Source: Paenibacillus massiliensis 2301065 = DSM 16942 (GTDB taxonomy: Bacteria; Bacillota; Bacilli; Paenibacillales; Paenibacillaceae). Taken from it: a DNA stretch of 64,000 nt. The notes beneath the pieces were generated by a model that saw only the letters and a list, made by a program, of their open reading frames with translations, was not told the origin of the DNA and made no database searches. Made by a program: the position numbers and the translations under genes. The stretch is from assembly GCF_000377505.1 (NCBI RefSeq), contig NZ_KB898192.1:1-64000 (forward strand). Reading direction: 5' to 3'. Shown one piece after another: positions 36,522 through 45,019 of this stretch. Positions within the stretch are counted from its first letter, which is position 1. Each line of letters starts with the position of its first letter.

Positions 36522-39257
36522 TTATGACTTTGAATCCTCATCTACTTGAATTTCTTTATGGACAGCGGCTTCTTCAGTTGCCTTGCCTAACTCAAGTCGA
36601 ATCTCTAGTTCAGACATAAGTTCATTTAATTGAGTCGTACCTTCTGACCGATTATTTTGGCTAACGAGCTTTTTGTAGAAGTCCACCGTTTCTGTCACAT
36701 GGTTTATGTCACTATCTAATAAATCATTCAAAGTTTTAATATAATTATCATTATGCTTAATGTATTCTGCCTGAATCAAGTCTTTAATACATTTCGAAAT
36801 TTGGTTTAGCCCTTTATAAGCCTTATGTCTAAACCAATAATAGGTGTTGTCTTTGTCATTTAAATTAATTGCTTCTTTGTAATCTTCCGTAGACTTTATT
36901 AATAGACCGTTCTTTTCGCTTGGATCTGCTTCTAAATTTGCCAGTTCTAAATAGCTTCTGCCTCTATGACTGAGGTAAATTTGTTTTCGGGGGTCCTCTA
37001 AATTACTTCCTAATTCAATACTTTTAGTAAGGTACTCAATTGCTTTTATGAATTCCAGTTTACTTTTTTCTAACTTAAAACCATGATAAACAAAGTTAAT
37101 TCCTATATTTCCTGTATATACAATTTTTTTCACAAAATCACTTTCGCTTTTAATAGCTAATTCAAAAGAATTTTTAGCATCAGTATATTTTTCAATACAA
37201 GCGTAGCATATTCCTAACAAGTTTAAATAAAGCGGAGGTATATAGCTTTCCTCTGCCAGTGCCTTTCCCCGCTCAAAAAAGCTTATGGCACTAACCCAAC
37301 TTTTATTTTCATAGTGTGCTTCCCCAATTTTAAACAACCAATCACTGTCTACTATAGGTGAGCTCAGCAGTACCTCTTCCTTCTCGAAGAGTCTATCTAA
37401 TTTATTTTGTTCAGAAGATTTTTCATTAATCAAGTCGATAATTTCTTCTGATAATCCTAATAGCATTTCCTCATTCTCTAATTCTGGGATCAAATCCACT
37501 GAACCATCCTCCGAAATAATTACAATAACACATTTTCTCTCAGGCTCATCTACAGGCTTATTCGTATTGAAGTCTTTAAGCTTATGCAAATAACGATGTG
37601 CGGAATTAAATCGTGCACCTCGGCTAGCATTCCCGATGTCCTGTTTTGCTTTACCATCTAAAATAACACCAATTGCATGACAATTGCCTTCTGTATCGAA
37701 ATAAATCGCACCATCAATTGAGGTTAGAAACTTGATATAGTCTTTATTAATTCCCTTCGGCTCAATCAGGGTAGATTGCTTTCTAAGTTCATCCAGCTCT
37801 TGCTTGGCTGTCCAATGGTCAGTTATAACAACCATCGTGCCATGCTTTTGTTCCCGTGCTTGGCGAACAATTTGATCAAGTCTGTCTACTTTAAACTTAA
37901 CTTGTTCAATGTCAGCAACCTGTCCCCAAAACATATTTTTCAAAAGACTTGTAAACTTCTCGGAACTGTATCCTTCCTCTCCAAGTCTAGGATTTTTGAA
38001 TGAGACGGACAATAGCTCTGTTTCAATTAATTTTAGATCTGATCGATAGATTTTTTTCCCATTCTCAATTAGTAACTCCCCGTTGCTTGCAGGATCAACA
38101 CTTGATTGTACTAATACAAGACTGTACTTAGACAATCCGGTTAGGTCGAGTCTAAGTGCAAAAGCTCCCTTTTGATTAAAGACTTCTACTTCCCTCTGTA
38201 GATTCCATTTAACTACCCCTAGTCCATATATCTCATTCTCATCAGCAATTAGGCATAAGTCTTTGTCTATGTTGGTAAGCTCCAGCAACTTACGTATGCG
38301 TTTGGCATCATCCAAGTGAATTCGATCTTCCTCAGTAAATGTAACAGCAAAGCTAATCAGAGGTGTTTTTAGAATGACTTCTTTATTCATGAACAGAATT
38401 GAGCCAAACGGACTACTACTTTCATAAGTTAGAGTAGAAACATCCTCAATCTTCTCTAATAAACTGTTAACGTAATATTGATTATTTAGTTTGTTTTCAA
38501 ATTCTTCTTTAAACTCATTATCACTGTAGTTATCCTGAATATAAGATTGGAGTTTCCCGAGGAACAAACGTGCTAACCTTCTATTAAACTGGGCACCGTC
38601 TTCATTATATTTCCTATTGATTGTATTTTTTTGTGTAATCTCATCTTTGCTTATTTTAATGTCATCCAAAAAGTAATCACTAAAGAAATAATCCAAAATC
38701 ATTCTTAGGAAAGAGACCGCAGGCCTTTCGTAGAAAGTCCGTTTGGTCTCATTATCAGCATTCCTTATTTCTAATATGTATGTAACTAAACATGAAGACT
38801 CCCCGTCTTTAAGAGAGATTTGGCCTGCATATAATATACGCGTGTCATTAATGTTGCTTGCGCTGTTTATACCCCCATCATCATCTTGAATTGAAGAACT
38901 ATCCGCAACAACTATATTACCTTGATTTGCTTGATTGAATTCGTTGTACCACTTCTGGTCCATATAAGATTTGATTTGAGCAAAAGAACTACCAACGATC
39001 TCAGAATCAATTTTTATTTCGGAGTATACATTGGTTAGTGTCTGCAATGTATCTTGAGAAACCAAGGTTGAATCTTTATTTATGGACACAGTTTTCTTAA
39101 TACGAATTATTTTAACAGGAGTTGATACCTCCTCTGTTTCATAAACAAGCGCATACATCTTAATGTAAATACGTTTATTTATTTTTTTTAGAATTCCTGT
39201 TAACTCGTTATATACAGTCTCATTTAATAGACTTATCTTATGCTTATCAATTTTCAC
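36522..39257 (-). CDS. Large protein with DisA_N-like diadenylate cyclase domain and C-terminal TPRs
   Basis: The 911-residue protein has a long N-terminal region (1-430) of unknown fold, perhaps a sensor. A DAC-like domain (about 430-600) follows: KHGTMVVITD, then SIDGAIYFDTEGNCHAIGVI with the DGA motif at 515-517, then SRGARFNSAHRYLHKL at 545-560. The last aligns with the RHR motif of DisA/CdaA, but here reads R-F-N. From about 635 to 840 there are several TPR-like units (WLFKIGEAHYENKSWVSAISFFERG, YLNLLGICYACIEKYTDAKNSFELAI). No signal peptide or membrane helix is seen. It may make c-di-AMP or a related nucleotide, or only bind it. The start is a GTG at 39257. Base composition is clearly AT-richer than the flanking amidase genes, a sign of transfer. 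Confidence 0.7.
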   Translation of the reverse strand: MKIDKHKISLLNETVYNELTGILKKINKRIYIKMYALVYETEEVSTPVKIIRIKKTVSINKDSTLVSQDTLQTLTNVYSEIKIDSEIVGSSFAQIKSYMDQKWYNEFNQANQGNIVVADSSSIQDDDGGINSASNINDTRILYAGQISLKDGESSCLVTYILEIRNADNETKRTFYERPAVSFLRMILDYFFSDYFLDDIKISKDEITQKNTINRKYNEDGAQFNRRLARLFLGKLQSYIQDNYSDNEFKEEFENKLNNQYYVNSLLEKIEDVSTLTYESSSPFGSILFMNKEVILKTPLISFAVTFTEEDRIHLDDAKRIRKLLELTNIDKDLCLIADENEIYGLGVVKWNLQREVEVFNQKGAFALRLDLTGLSKYSLVLVQSSVDPASNGELLIENGKKIYRSDLKLIETELLSVSFKNPRLGEEGYSSEKFTSLLKNMFWGQVADIEQVKFKVDRLDQIVRQAREQKHGTMVVITDHWTAKQELDELRKQSTLIEPKGINKDYIKFLTSIDGAIYFDTEGNCHAIGVILDGKAKQDIGNASRGARFNSAHRYLHKLKDFNTNKPVDEPERKCVIVIISEDGSVDLIPELENEEMLLGLSEEIIDLINEKSSEQNKLDRLFEKEEVLLSSPIVDSDWLFKIGEAHYENKSWVSAISFFERGKALAEESYIPPLYLNLLGICYACIEKYTDAKNSFELAIKSESDFVKKIVYTGNIGINFVYHGFKLEKSKLEFIKAIEYLTKSIELGSNLEDPRKQIYLSHRGRSYLELANLEADPSEKNGLLIKSTEDYKEAINLNDKDNTYYWFRHKAYKGLNQISKCIKDLIQAEYIKHNDNYIKTLNDLLDSDINHVTETVDFYKKLVSQNNRSEGTTQLNELMSELEIRLELGKATEEAAVHKEIQVDEDSKS

Positions 39258-39428
39258 AATACCCCACCATTCCCAATATTATCAAATAGCTTCTTAAATA
39301 CTATCACAGAGGCACCAATAATTCTGCTTCATTTCCGATAGAAAGCAATAAATAACAAATTTTTTATGCAAAATCTAGTTTCTCTAATACAGCCAGCTTT
39401 TAATAATAAAATCAGCCGTTCATCGTAC

Positions 39429-39558
39429 TAGCGGAGGGTCGGAGGATTTCTGAAGCAACGGAGTGATCGCCTTTAAAGCCCGAATTCCACGCTATATTTT
39501 TAATCCAATCAAAAATCGGGCTTTAACAGCGAGTGGAAGAAACCTCCGAGCCCATAGC
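39429..39558 (-). repeat. Structured interspersed repeat, copy B (inverted)
   Basis: Same element as at 36361-36476, in opposite orientation. Its outer stem is TCGGAGG/CCTCCGA and its inner stem GTTAAAGCCCGA/TCGGGCTTTAA. It lies 170 bases upstream of the DAC-domain gene, so copies A and B bracket that gene as inverted repeats. The rest of the gap 39258-39700 holds only the amidase terminator. Confidence 0.8.
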
Positions 39559-39619
39559 GGCCACAACAAAAGCATCTCGTCCCCCTATTAATCACCCGAC
39601 CATTAGCAATGTGAACATA

Positions 39620-39667
39620 CAAAAAGAGACGCCCATAAGCAGCAACGCTAGCTCCATGAACGTCTCA
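39620..39667 (-). terminator. Terminator of amidase copy 2
   Basis: GAGACG/CGTCTC closing stem of a long hairpin followed by TTTTTG on the minus strand, 34 bases past the stop. Confidence 0.7.
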
Positions 39668-39700
39668 TATTGTTTGCAGTCTGTGGCTGTCAGCTAGCCA

Positions 39701-41239
39701 CTACTGCAACCCCAAGTACTCTTTAATACCAGCTACAATTCCGTCTGCTATCCTCTGCTGAGTGTCAGGAGTGAATAGTATAGCCTCATCATTGACATTA
39801 CTCAAATATCCGGCCTCCAGCAGCACTGCAGGCATCTTTGTTTCCCGAGTAACATGTAGGTTTTTCACCCGTACACCGTTATCCTTAAGTCCTGTTGCTG
39901 CTATGAGGTGTTTATGCAACACATCGGCAAAAGCTTTGCTATCCGCTTTGGTATAATAAGTCTCCGACCCGTTAATCAACGCGTTTTTCTCCGACTTCTC
40001 CAGGCTGTTCGCATGAATGGATACGAAGAGATTCGCATTAACCTGGTTCGCTAACGAAGAACGGTCCTTCAGCCCTGGATAAGTGTCACCGTTACGGGTA
40101 AGCACCAATTCAATATCAGGGTCATTCTGCAATTGCTGCTGCACCAGCAGAGCTACAGCCAGATTGAATTCCTTCTCCTTACGTCCGGTCACACTCGACG
40201 CTCCAGGGTCTGAACCACCATGTCCTGCATCCAGCACGACAACATGGCGCCCACTCTCTCCACTCGGCGTTATAATCGGACCTTGCTTGTCCTGCAAGGA
40301 AATGACAATGCTGTCGTCACCTTCGTTCGACAGGATGTATTCCTTAGCTGTGTTCAACTGCAGCACAATGCGTGCGGATGATGTACTTCCTTCGTTAAAC
40401 ATGGCAAAACGAATCTGCTTCACGGCAGGATCATCATAGATCTCCAATTCTCTGGAGCCGCTGGTTCCGAGCGGGAATGCGTCCTTTAGCTCGCCTGCAA
40501 AACCTGCTCCCGCAAAGTCTATCACAATACGATCAGGTCCTGTCATCGTGAAGACACTCGGCTTCAGTCCGGAATCTGTTCTTACCGTGAGGCGGTTGTC
40601 ACTGAAGAGGATATCCCTAATCAATTGTTGCTCATTCGTGTCAGACGTATCCGATGTGTCATTATCTCCTGTCGCACTCCCCGTATCCGGTGTGCTTTCA
40701 TTGCCTGGCATCACTGCTGGCTCAGAGTCCACCGGCGTCGTAGGAACTGGCTTCTCGTTATCCACATTACCTGAGCTCACAGTACCCTTTCCACCCGCTC
40801 CTGAGCCTGTATTGCTCTCCAGATATACGGTCTTGGTAGCATTATTCCAGTCTACCTTAAGACCCATCTGCTCACCCACGAAGCGCAATGGCACCATTGT
40901 GGAATTGCCCCGCAGCAGAGGCGGTGTATCCAGGGATACTTCTTCTGACCCGACGTAGGCCATCGTGCGTCCTACATACATAGCCATTTCTGACTGATCC
41001 TTATGTATCGTAATTTTGAACTGCTCCGGCTCCCAATTGAATTGGTAGCCCAATTGCTCACCGACCACACGTAGCGGAACCATCACTTTCCCGTTCACCA
41101 TCTCAGGACCCGCATTGGCTCCCGTATCAAGCCGTTCTCCGTTCATGAATAATGACGTACCTGCCGCCGCAGCCTGATTGTATACAGGTAGTAACCATAC
41201 AAAAAAGGCCAGGATTATCATCCATCCGTATTTTTTCAT
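39701..41239 (-). CDS. N-acetylmuramoyl-L-alanine amidase with stalk and AMIN domains (copy 2)
   Basis: The 512-residue paralogue of the enzyme at 34571-36019 has a signal peptide (MKKYGWMIILAFFVWLLPVYNQAAAA) and two MVPLRVVGE/MVPLRFVGE repeats in the stalk domain. A Ser/Thr/Asp-rich linker (about residues 155-205), an AMIN domain, and an Amidase_3 domain (VVLDAGHGGSDPGA, SIHANSLE, VLLEAGYLSN) follow. It likely remodels peptidoglycan outside the membrane. The ATG at 41239 has GGAG eight bases upstream; the open frame runs a further 61 codons upstream without a site. The shared architecture with copy 1 suggests tandem duplication, later split by the DAC gene. Confidence 0.93.
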   Translation of the reverse strand: MKKYGWMIILAFFVWLLPVYNQAAAAGTSLFMNGERLDTGANAGPEMVNGKVMVPLRVVGEQLGYQFNWEPEQFKITIHKDQSEMAMYVGRTMAYVGSEEVSLDTPPLLRGNSTMVPLRFVGEQMGLKVDWNNATKTVYLESNTGSGAGGKGTVSSGNVDNEKPVPTTPVDSEPAVMPGNESTPDTGSATGDNDTSDTSDTNEQQLIRDILFSDNRLTVRTDSGLKPSVFTMTGPDRIVIDFAGAGFAGELKDAFPLGTSGSRELEIYDDPAVKQIRFAMFNEGSTSSARIVLQLNTAKEYILSNEGDDSIVISLQDKQGPIITPSGESGRHVVVLDAGHGGSDPGASSVTGRKEKEFNLAVALLVQQQLQNDPDIELVLTRNGDTYPGLKDRSSLANQVNANLFVSIHANSLEKSEKNALINGSETYYTKADSKAFADVLHKHLIAATGLKDNGVRVKNLHVTRETKMPAVLLEAGYLSNVNDEAILFTPDTQQRIADGIVAGIKEYLGLQ

Positions 41240-41375
41240 TTCCATATCTCCTTCAATCTGTAGTTCGTCTCGACAGGACCCCAAAATATGGATTACACCT
41301 ATTACATAATTAGACGCCGTTCGCCTTGTAAATGTTTCGGTACAATTCGAGAAATTCCGCATTTTTTGTAATAGC

Positions 41376-41412
41376 AAAAACTCCCCCGTTCTATCTTGCG
41401 AACGAAGGAGTT
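41376..41412 (-). terminator. Terminator of leuCD
   Basis: AACTCCttCGTTC/ACGGGGGAGTT stem with TTTTT on the minus strand, about 115 bases past the leuD stop. Confidence 0.75.
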
Positions 41413-41527
41413 CATCTACCAAGAGAGCTACTATGCTTGAAGGCCTAATTTAATGAGAACAAACATAACAAACATATGGCTGCTCTCCAGGCAGTTCACC
41501 CTATTCTCCCGATGAAAGACAGCTTAA

Positions 41528-42130
41528 TTATACAAAAGCACGAGCTTCACGGTCACGCTCATAGGAAGAAATCTTGTCTTCATGCTGAAGCGTCAGCCCG
41601 ATGTCATCAAGCCCTTGCAGCAAAAATTGTCTGCGGTGCTCATCCAGATCAAAGTTGATTTCCAGACCATACTCATCCGTAATCTTCTTTTGCTCCAAAT
41701 CAACATTCAGGCGATATCCATCATGCGCAGCTGTACGCTGGAACAGATCCTCGACCTGCTCCTCCGAGAGCTTGATCGGCAGAATGGAATTCTTGAAGCA
41801 GTTATTATAGAAAATATCCGCAAAGGACGGAGCAATTACGCAGCGAAAGCCATAATCCAGAATCGCCCAAGGCGCGTGCTCACGAGAGGAGCCACAGCCA
41901 AAGTTCGCGCGTGAGATCAGCACGGAGGCTCCCTCATAGCGGGACTTGTTCGGTTCAAAATTCGGATTCACATTGCCTTCCTCGTCAAAGCGCCACTCAT
42001 AGAACAAAAATTGTCCGAACCCCGTGCGCTCGATTCGTTTCAAAAATTGCTTGGGAATAATTGCGTCTGTATCTACATTGACCCGGTCTACCGGAGCCAC
42101 AATTCCGTTTAATGTCTTGAATGCTTCCAT
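41528..42130 (-). CDS. leuD: 3-isopropylmalate dehydratase small subunit
   Basis: The 200-residue subunit joins LeuC to isomerise 2-isopropylmalate to 3-isopropylmalate in leucine synthesis. It shows the swivel-domain motifs [24 protein letters not shown] and [26 protein letters not shown], which bind substrate. GGGAGGAG precedes the ATG. It follows leuC by 20 bases and is followed by the operon terminator; no leuA or leuB is in the window. Confidence 0.96.
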   Translation of the reverse strand: MEAFKTLNGIVAPVDRVNVDTDAIIPKQFLKRIERTGFGQFLFYEWRFDEEGNVNPNFEPNKSRYEGASVLISRANFGCGSSREHAPWAILDYGFRCVIAPSFADIFYNNCFKNSILPIKLSEEQVEDLFQRTAAHDGYRLNVDLEQKKITDEYGLEINFDLDEHRRQFLLQGLDDIGLTLQHEDKISSYERDREARAFV

Positions 42131-42150
42131 TGTACGTCTCCTCCCGTCAA

Positions 42151-43572
42151 CTAGCTGACTACTTCCTGCTTGAATTTCCAGTCACGAACATCGTAGAAAC
42201 GTCCATGGATTGCTGCTGCGGCTGCCATCGCCGGAGATACCAGATGCGTACGTCCACCACGGCCCTGGCGTCCCTCGAAGTTACGGTTAGAGGTAGAGGC
42301 ACAGCGTTGTCCTGGCTTCAATACATCCGGATTCATTGCGAGACACATACTGCAGCCTGCATCACGCCATTCGAAGCCCGCTTCCTTGAAAATCACATCA
42401 AGACCTTCTTGCTCTGCCTGAATCTTCACACGCCCAGAGCCAGGTACGACGATTGCTGTTACTTGCTCGGATACCTTGTAGCCACGTGCGATCTCAGCCG
42501 CTGCACGCAGATCCTCAATCCGACCGTTCGTACAGGAACCAATAAATACATAGTCTACAGGAATTTCAGACATTGGAGTCCCTGGTGCCAGATCCATGTA
42601 TTCAAGCGCCTTCTCAGCGGCTTTACGTTCATTTTCGGTTGGCAGGTCTGCCGGGTTCGGTACCGCGGAGGAAATGTCCGTACCCATGCCCGGGCTGGTT
42701 CCCCAGGTTACTTGCGGAATCAATGAATCTACATCGAACTCCAGCACGGTATCGAACTCTGCTCCTTCATCCGTTACCAGTTGACTCCAGGCCTCGACTG
42801 CCTTTTCGAAAGCTTCGTTCTGAGGTACATGCTGACGACCACGCAGATAGTTGAATGTCGTCTCATCAGGAGCGATCATACCCGCTCTTGCACCGCCCTC
42901 GATGGACATGTTGCAGACGGTCATGCGCTCTTCCATGGACAGCTCGCGAATCGATTCTCCTGTATATTCAATAACATAACCTGTTGCGAAATCTGTACCG
43001 TACTTGGCAATTACTCCAAGAATCATATCCTTGGCAGTTACACCCGGCTTACGTTTGCCGACAAAGCGTACTTCCATCGTCTTCGCTTTGGCCTGCTGCA
43101 AGCATTGGGTTGCAAGTACGTGCTCCACTTCACTCGTACCAATACCGAAAGCCAAAGCTCCGAAAGCACCGTGTGTGGACGTATGGCTATCACCACAGAC
43201 AATTGTCTTGCCTGGATGCGTCAAGCCAAGCTCAGGACCCATAACGTGAACAACGCCTTGGTCAATCGTATCCAGATCATACAGTGTTACGCCAAAGTCA
43301 CGACAGTTGGAAGTCAGCGTGTCGATCTGCTGCTTGGAGATCGGATCTGTAATATTGAATCTGTCCTTGGTAGGTACATTGTGGTCCATCGTTGCAAATG
43401 TAAGGTCAGGGCGGCGTACCTTGCGACCGTTCATACGCAGACCCTCAAAAGCCTGCGGAGAAGTCACCTCATGCACCAAATGCAGGTCAATGTACAGGAT
43501 GCTAGGCTTATTGTCTTCCGAATGAATTACATGATTGTCCCAGATTTTTTCAAACATCGTCTTTTTGCTCAT
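42151..43572 (-). CDS. leuC: 3-isopropylmalate dehydratase large subunit
   Basis: The 473-residue aconitase-like subunit carries the 4Fe-4S cluster. The Cys ligands are in [14 protein letters not shown] (about residue 350) and [12 protein letters not shown] (about 410). [32 protein letters not shown] is the classic aconitase signature. The ATG at 43572 follows AGGGGTG. It is transcribed away from a LysR-type gene that probably controls it. No T-box leader (searched for the AGGGTGGNACC core) is seen. Confidence 0.96.
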   Translation of the reverse strand: MSKKTMFEKIWDNHVIHSEDNKPSILYIDLHLVHEVTSPQAFEGLRMNGRKVRRPDLTFATMDHNVPTKDRFNITDPISKQQIDTLTSNCRDFGVTLYDLDTIDQGVVHVMGPELGLTHPGKTIVCGDSHTSTHGAFGALAFGIGTSEVEHVLATQCLQQAKAKTMEVRFVGKRKPGVTAKDMILGVIAKYGTDFATGYVIEYTGESIRELSMEERMTVCNMSIEGGARAGMIAPDETTFNYLRGRQHVPQNEAFEKAVEAWSQLVTDEGAEFDTVLEFDVDSLIPQVTWGTSPGMGTDISSAVPNPADLPTENERKAAEKALEYMDLAPGTPMSEIPVDYVFIGSCTNGRIEDLRAAAEIARGYKVSEQVTAIVVPGSGRVKIQAEQEGLDVIFKEAGFEWRDAGCSMCLAMNPDVLKPGQRCASTSNRNFEGRQGRGGRTHLVSPAMAAAAAIHGRFYDVRDWKFKQEVVS

Positions 43573-43783
43573 TCTATTCACCCCTGTTGGATTCGAACAT
43601 GTAAGAAGGCGTTAACCCTTCTCTATAGTGACACTAATATATCATCCCCCTGTCCATTGTTCCAAGATATAATATCTATGAGAGCTATAGCCTTAGCCTA
43701 TAAAGACAACCCAGAGGAATGTCACCAATTATTTAACCGTAGCCTCTCTCTCTGATAAGGAAGTAACCTTTGTTAATATGTAA

Positions 43784-43890
43784 GCGACACATATATACAG
43801 CAACCCGAAGTGCTTACACACAGGCTTCAGTGGCTATATAGTCTTCGCAGCACATATACAGCTATGATGGTCTTCGCAGCGCATATTATA
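43784..43890. promoter_or_regulatory. Direct repeats in the leuC-lysR promoter region
   Basis: GTCTTCGCAGCRCATAT occurs at 43841-43857 and 43870-43886, and a weaker relative GCGACACATATATACAG at 43784-43800. The repeats are about 29 and 57 bases apart. The 376-base divergent region holds no gene; the repeats are candidate LysR binding sites. Confidence 0.4.
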
Positions 43891-43948
43891 TATAATAGAA
43901 GTATTGGTGTGAGAAACCGCATTTCTAGAATATAAAGGCAGGTTAAAT

Positions 43949-44881
43949 ATGGAATTCAGACAGCTTCAATATACGTTACAAATTGCAGCGGAGCGGAATT
44001 TTTCAAGAGCTGCAGAGAAGCTTCATATCGCCCAGCCCTCCCTTAGTCAGCAGGTGTCCAAGCTAGAGAAGGAACTGGGTGTTGTGCTCTTCCAGCGAAG
44101 TACGAGCACCGTAGAGCTTACGCATGCAGGTGAGACCTTCGTGAGACAGGCGCAAAAGATCGTGGATGGTATGGAGCTGCTGCGGCGTGAAATGGATGAC
44201 ATTTCTCAGCTACGTAAGGGAAAGGTTGTCATCGGCAGTATGCCAATCACAGGCTCGCACTTGCTGCCACATGTACTGCCTGCTTTCAAACAGGCATACC
44301 CGGACATTGAGATCACACTGCTGGAGGATTCGTCCATGAATCTGGAAAAGAAAACAGCCAGCGGTCAGACGGATCTTAGTCTGCTCTCCCTCCCCCTGAA
44401 CGAGCCGTCCCTATCCTATGTGCCCATTGGAGAAGAGCTCATTGATCTGGCAGTTCCTCCCCTGCATCCTCTCGCGGAGCGTGCTAACGGTAGAGAGCCG
44501 CTTCCGGTACGTCTGGAGGAGCTGAAGAATGAACCCTTCGTCGTGCTCAAGAAAGGACAGGGCTTCCGCAAAATTATGGTCGATCTATGTCAGCAGGCAG
44601 GATTCGAGCCGAAGGTCGTATTTGAAAGCAACAATATTGAGACGGTTCAATCTCTGGTAGCTACAGGTATGGGCATTACCCTTGTTCCAAGATTCATTGC
44701 CAGAGCTGCCCGTAGCGAGTTCGTTCCTGTCTATCTGCAGCTCGCTGAGCCTGCGCCAAGTCGAACACTTGTCATCGCATACCGCCAGGGGCGTTATTTG
44801 TCGAAGGCGGCAGAGGCATTCATTGATACCTTCAAGGACACCGTGGACCAGCTCTCCGTTGGTTTCTCGTTCCGCAGATAG
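43949..44881 (+). CDS. LysR family transcriptional regulator
   Basis: The 310-residue protein has the LysR winged helix MEFRQLQYTLQIAAERNFSRAAEKLHIAQPSLSQQVSKLEKELGVVLFQRSTSTVELTHAG and a periplasmic-binding-like effector domain (residues 90-300). Being divergent from leuCD, it is the likely regulator of these genes and of itself; the inducer would be a leucine-pathway intermediate or another small acid. It ends close to a bidirectional terminator shared with the cellulase operon. Confidence 0.93.
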   Translation: MEFRQLQYTLQIAAERNFSRAAEKLHIAQPSLSQQVSKLEKELGVVLFQRSTSTVELTHAGETFVRQAQKIVDGMELLRREMDDISQLRKGKVVIGSMPITGSHLLPHVLPAFKQAYPDIEITLLEDSSMNLEKKTASGQTDLSLLSLPLNEPSLSYVPIGEELIDLAVPPLHPLAERANGREPLPVRLEELKNEPFVVLKKGQGFRKIMVDLCQQAGFEPKVVFESNNIETVQSLVATGMGITLVPRFIARAARSEFVPVYLQLAEPAPSRTLVIAYRQGRYLSKAAEAFIDTFKDTVDQLSVGFSFRR

Positions 44882-44935
44882 GACGAGTAGACGGGAATTT
44901 TGACTAATTCGGCTCGCAGCTCTTAACACGCATGA

Positions 44936-44982
44936 AAGACGGTTCTGCAAGGCTGAACTCCAGCCCGCAGAACCGTCTTTTG
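44936..44982. terminator. Bidirectional terminator between lysR and cel48
   Basis: Perfect AAGACGGTTCTGC/GCAGAACCGTCTT stem with A and T runs; convergent genes on both sides. Confidence 0.9.
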
Positions 44983-45019
44983 TGTAGCTTGGTAATGATA
45001 TTACACCACTAATATCAGA

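Noticed and set aside
42781..43755. 324-codon frame antisense to leuC
   Set aside because: Shadow of a high-confidence gene; lacks its own start signals.
43573..43948. Leucine T-box riboswitch upstream of leuC
   Set aside because: The conserved T-box core and a terminator/antiterminator pair are not seen on the leuC strand.
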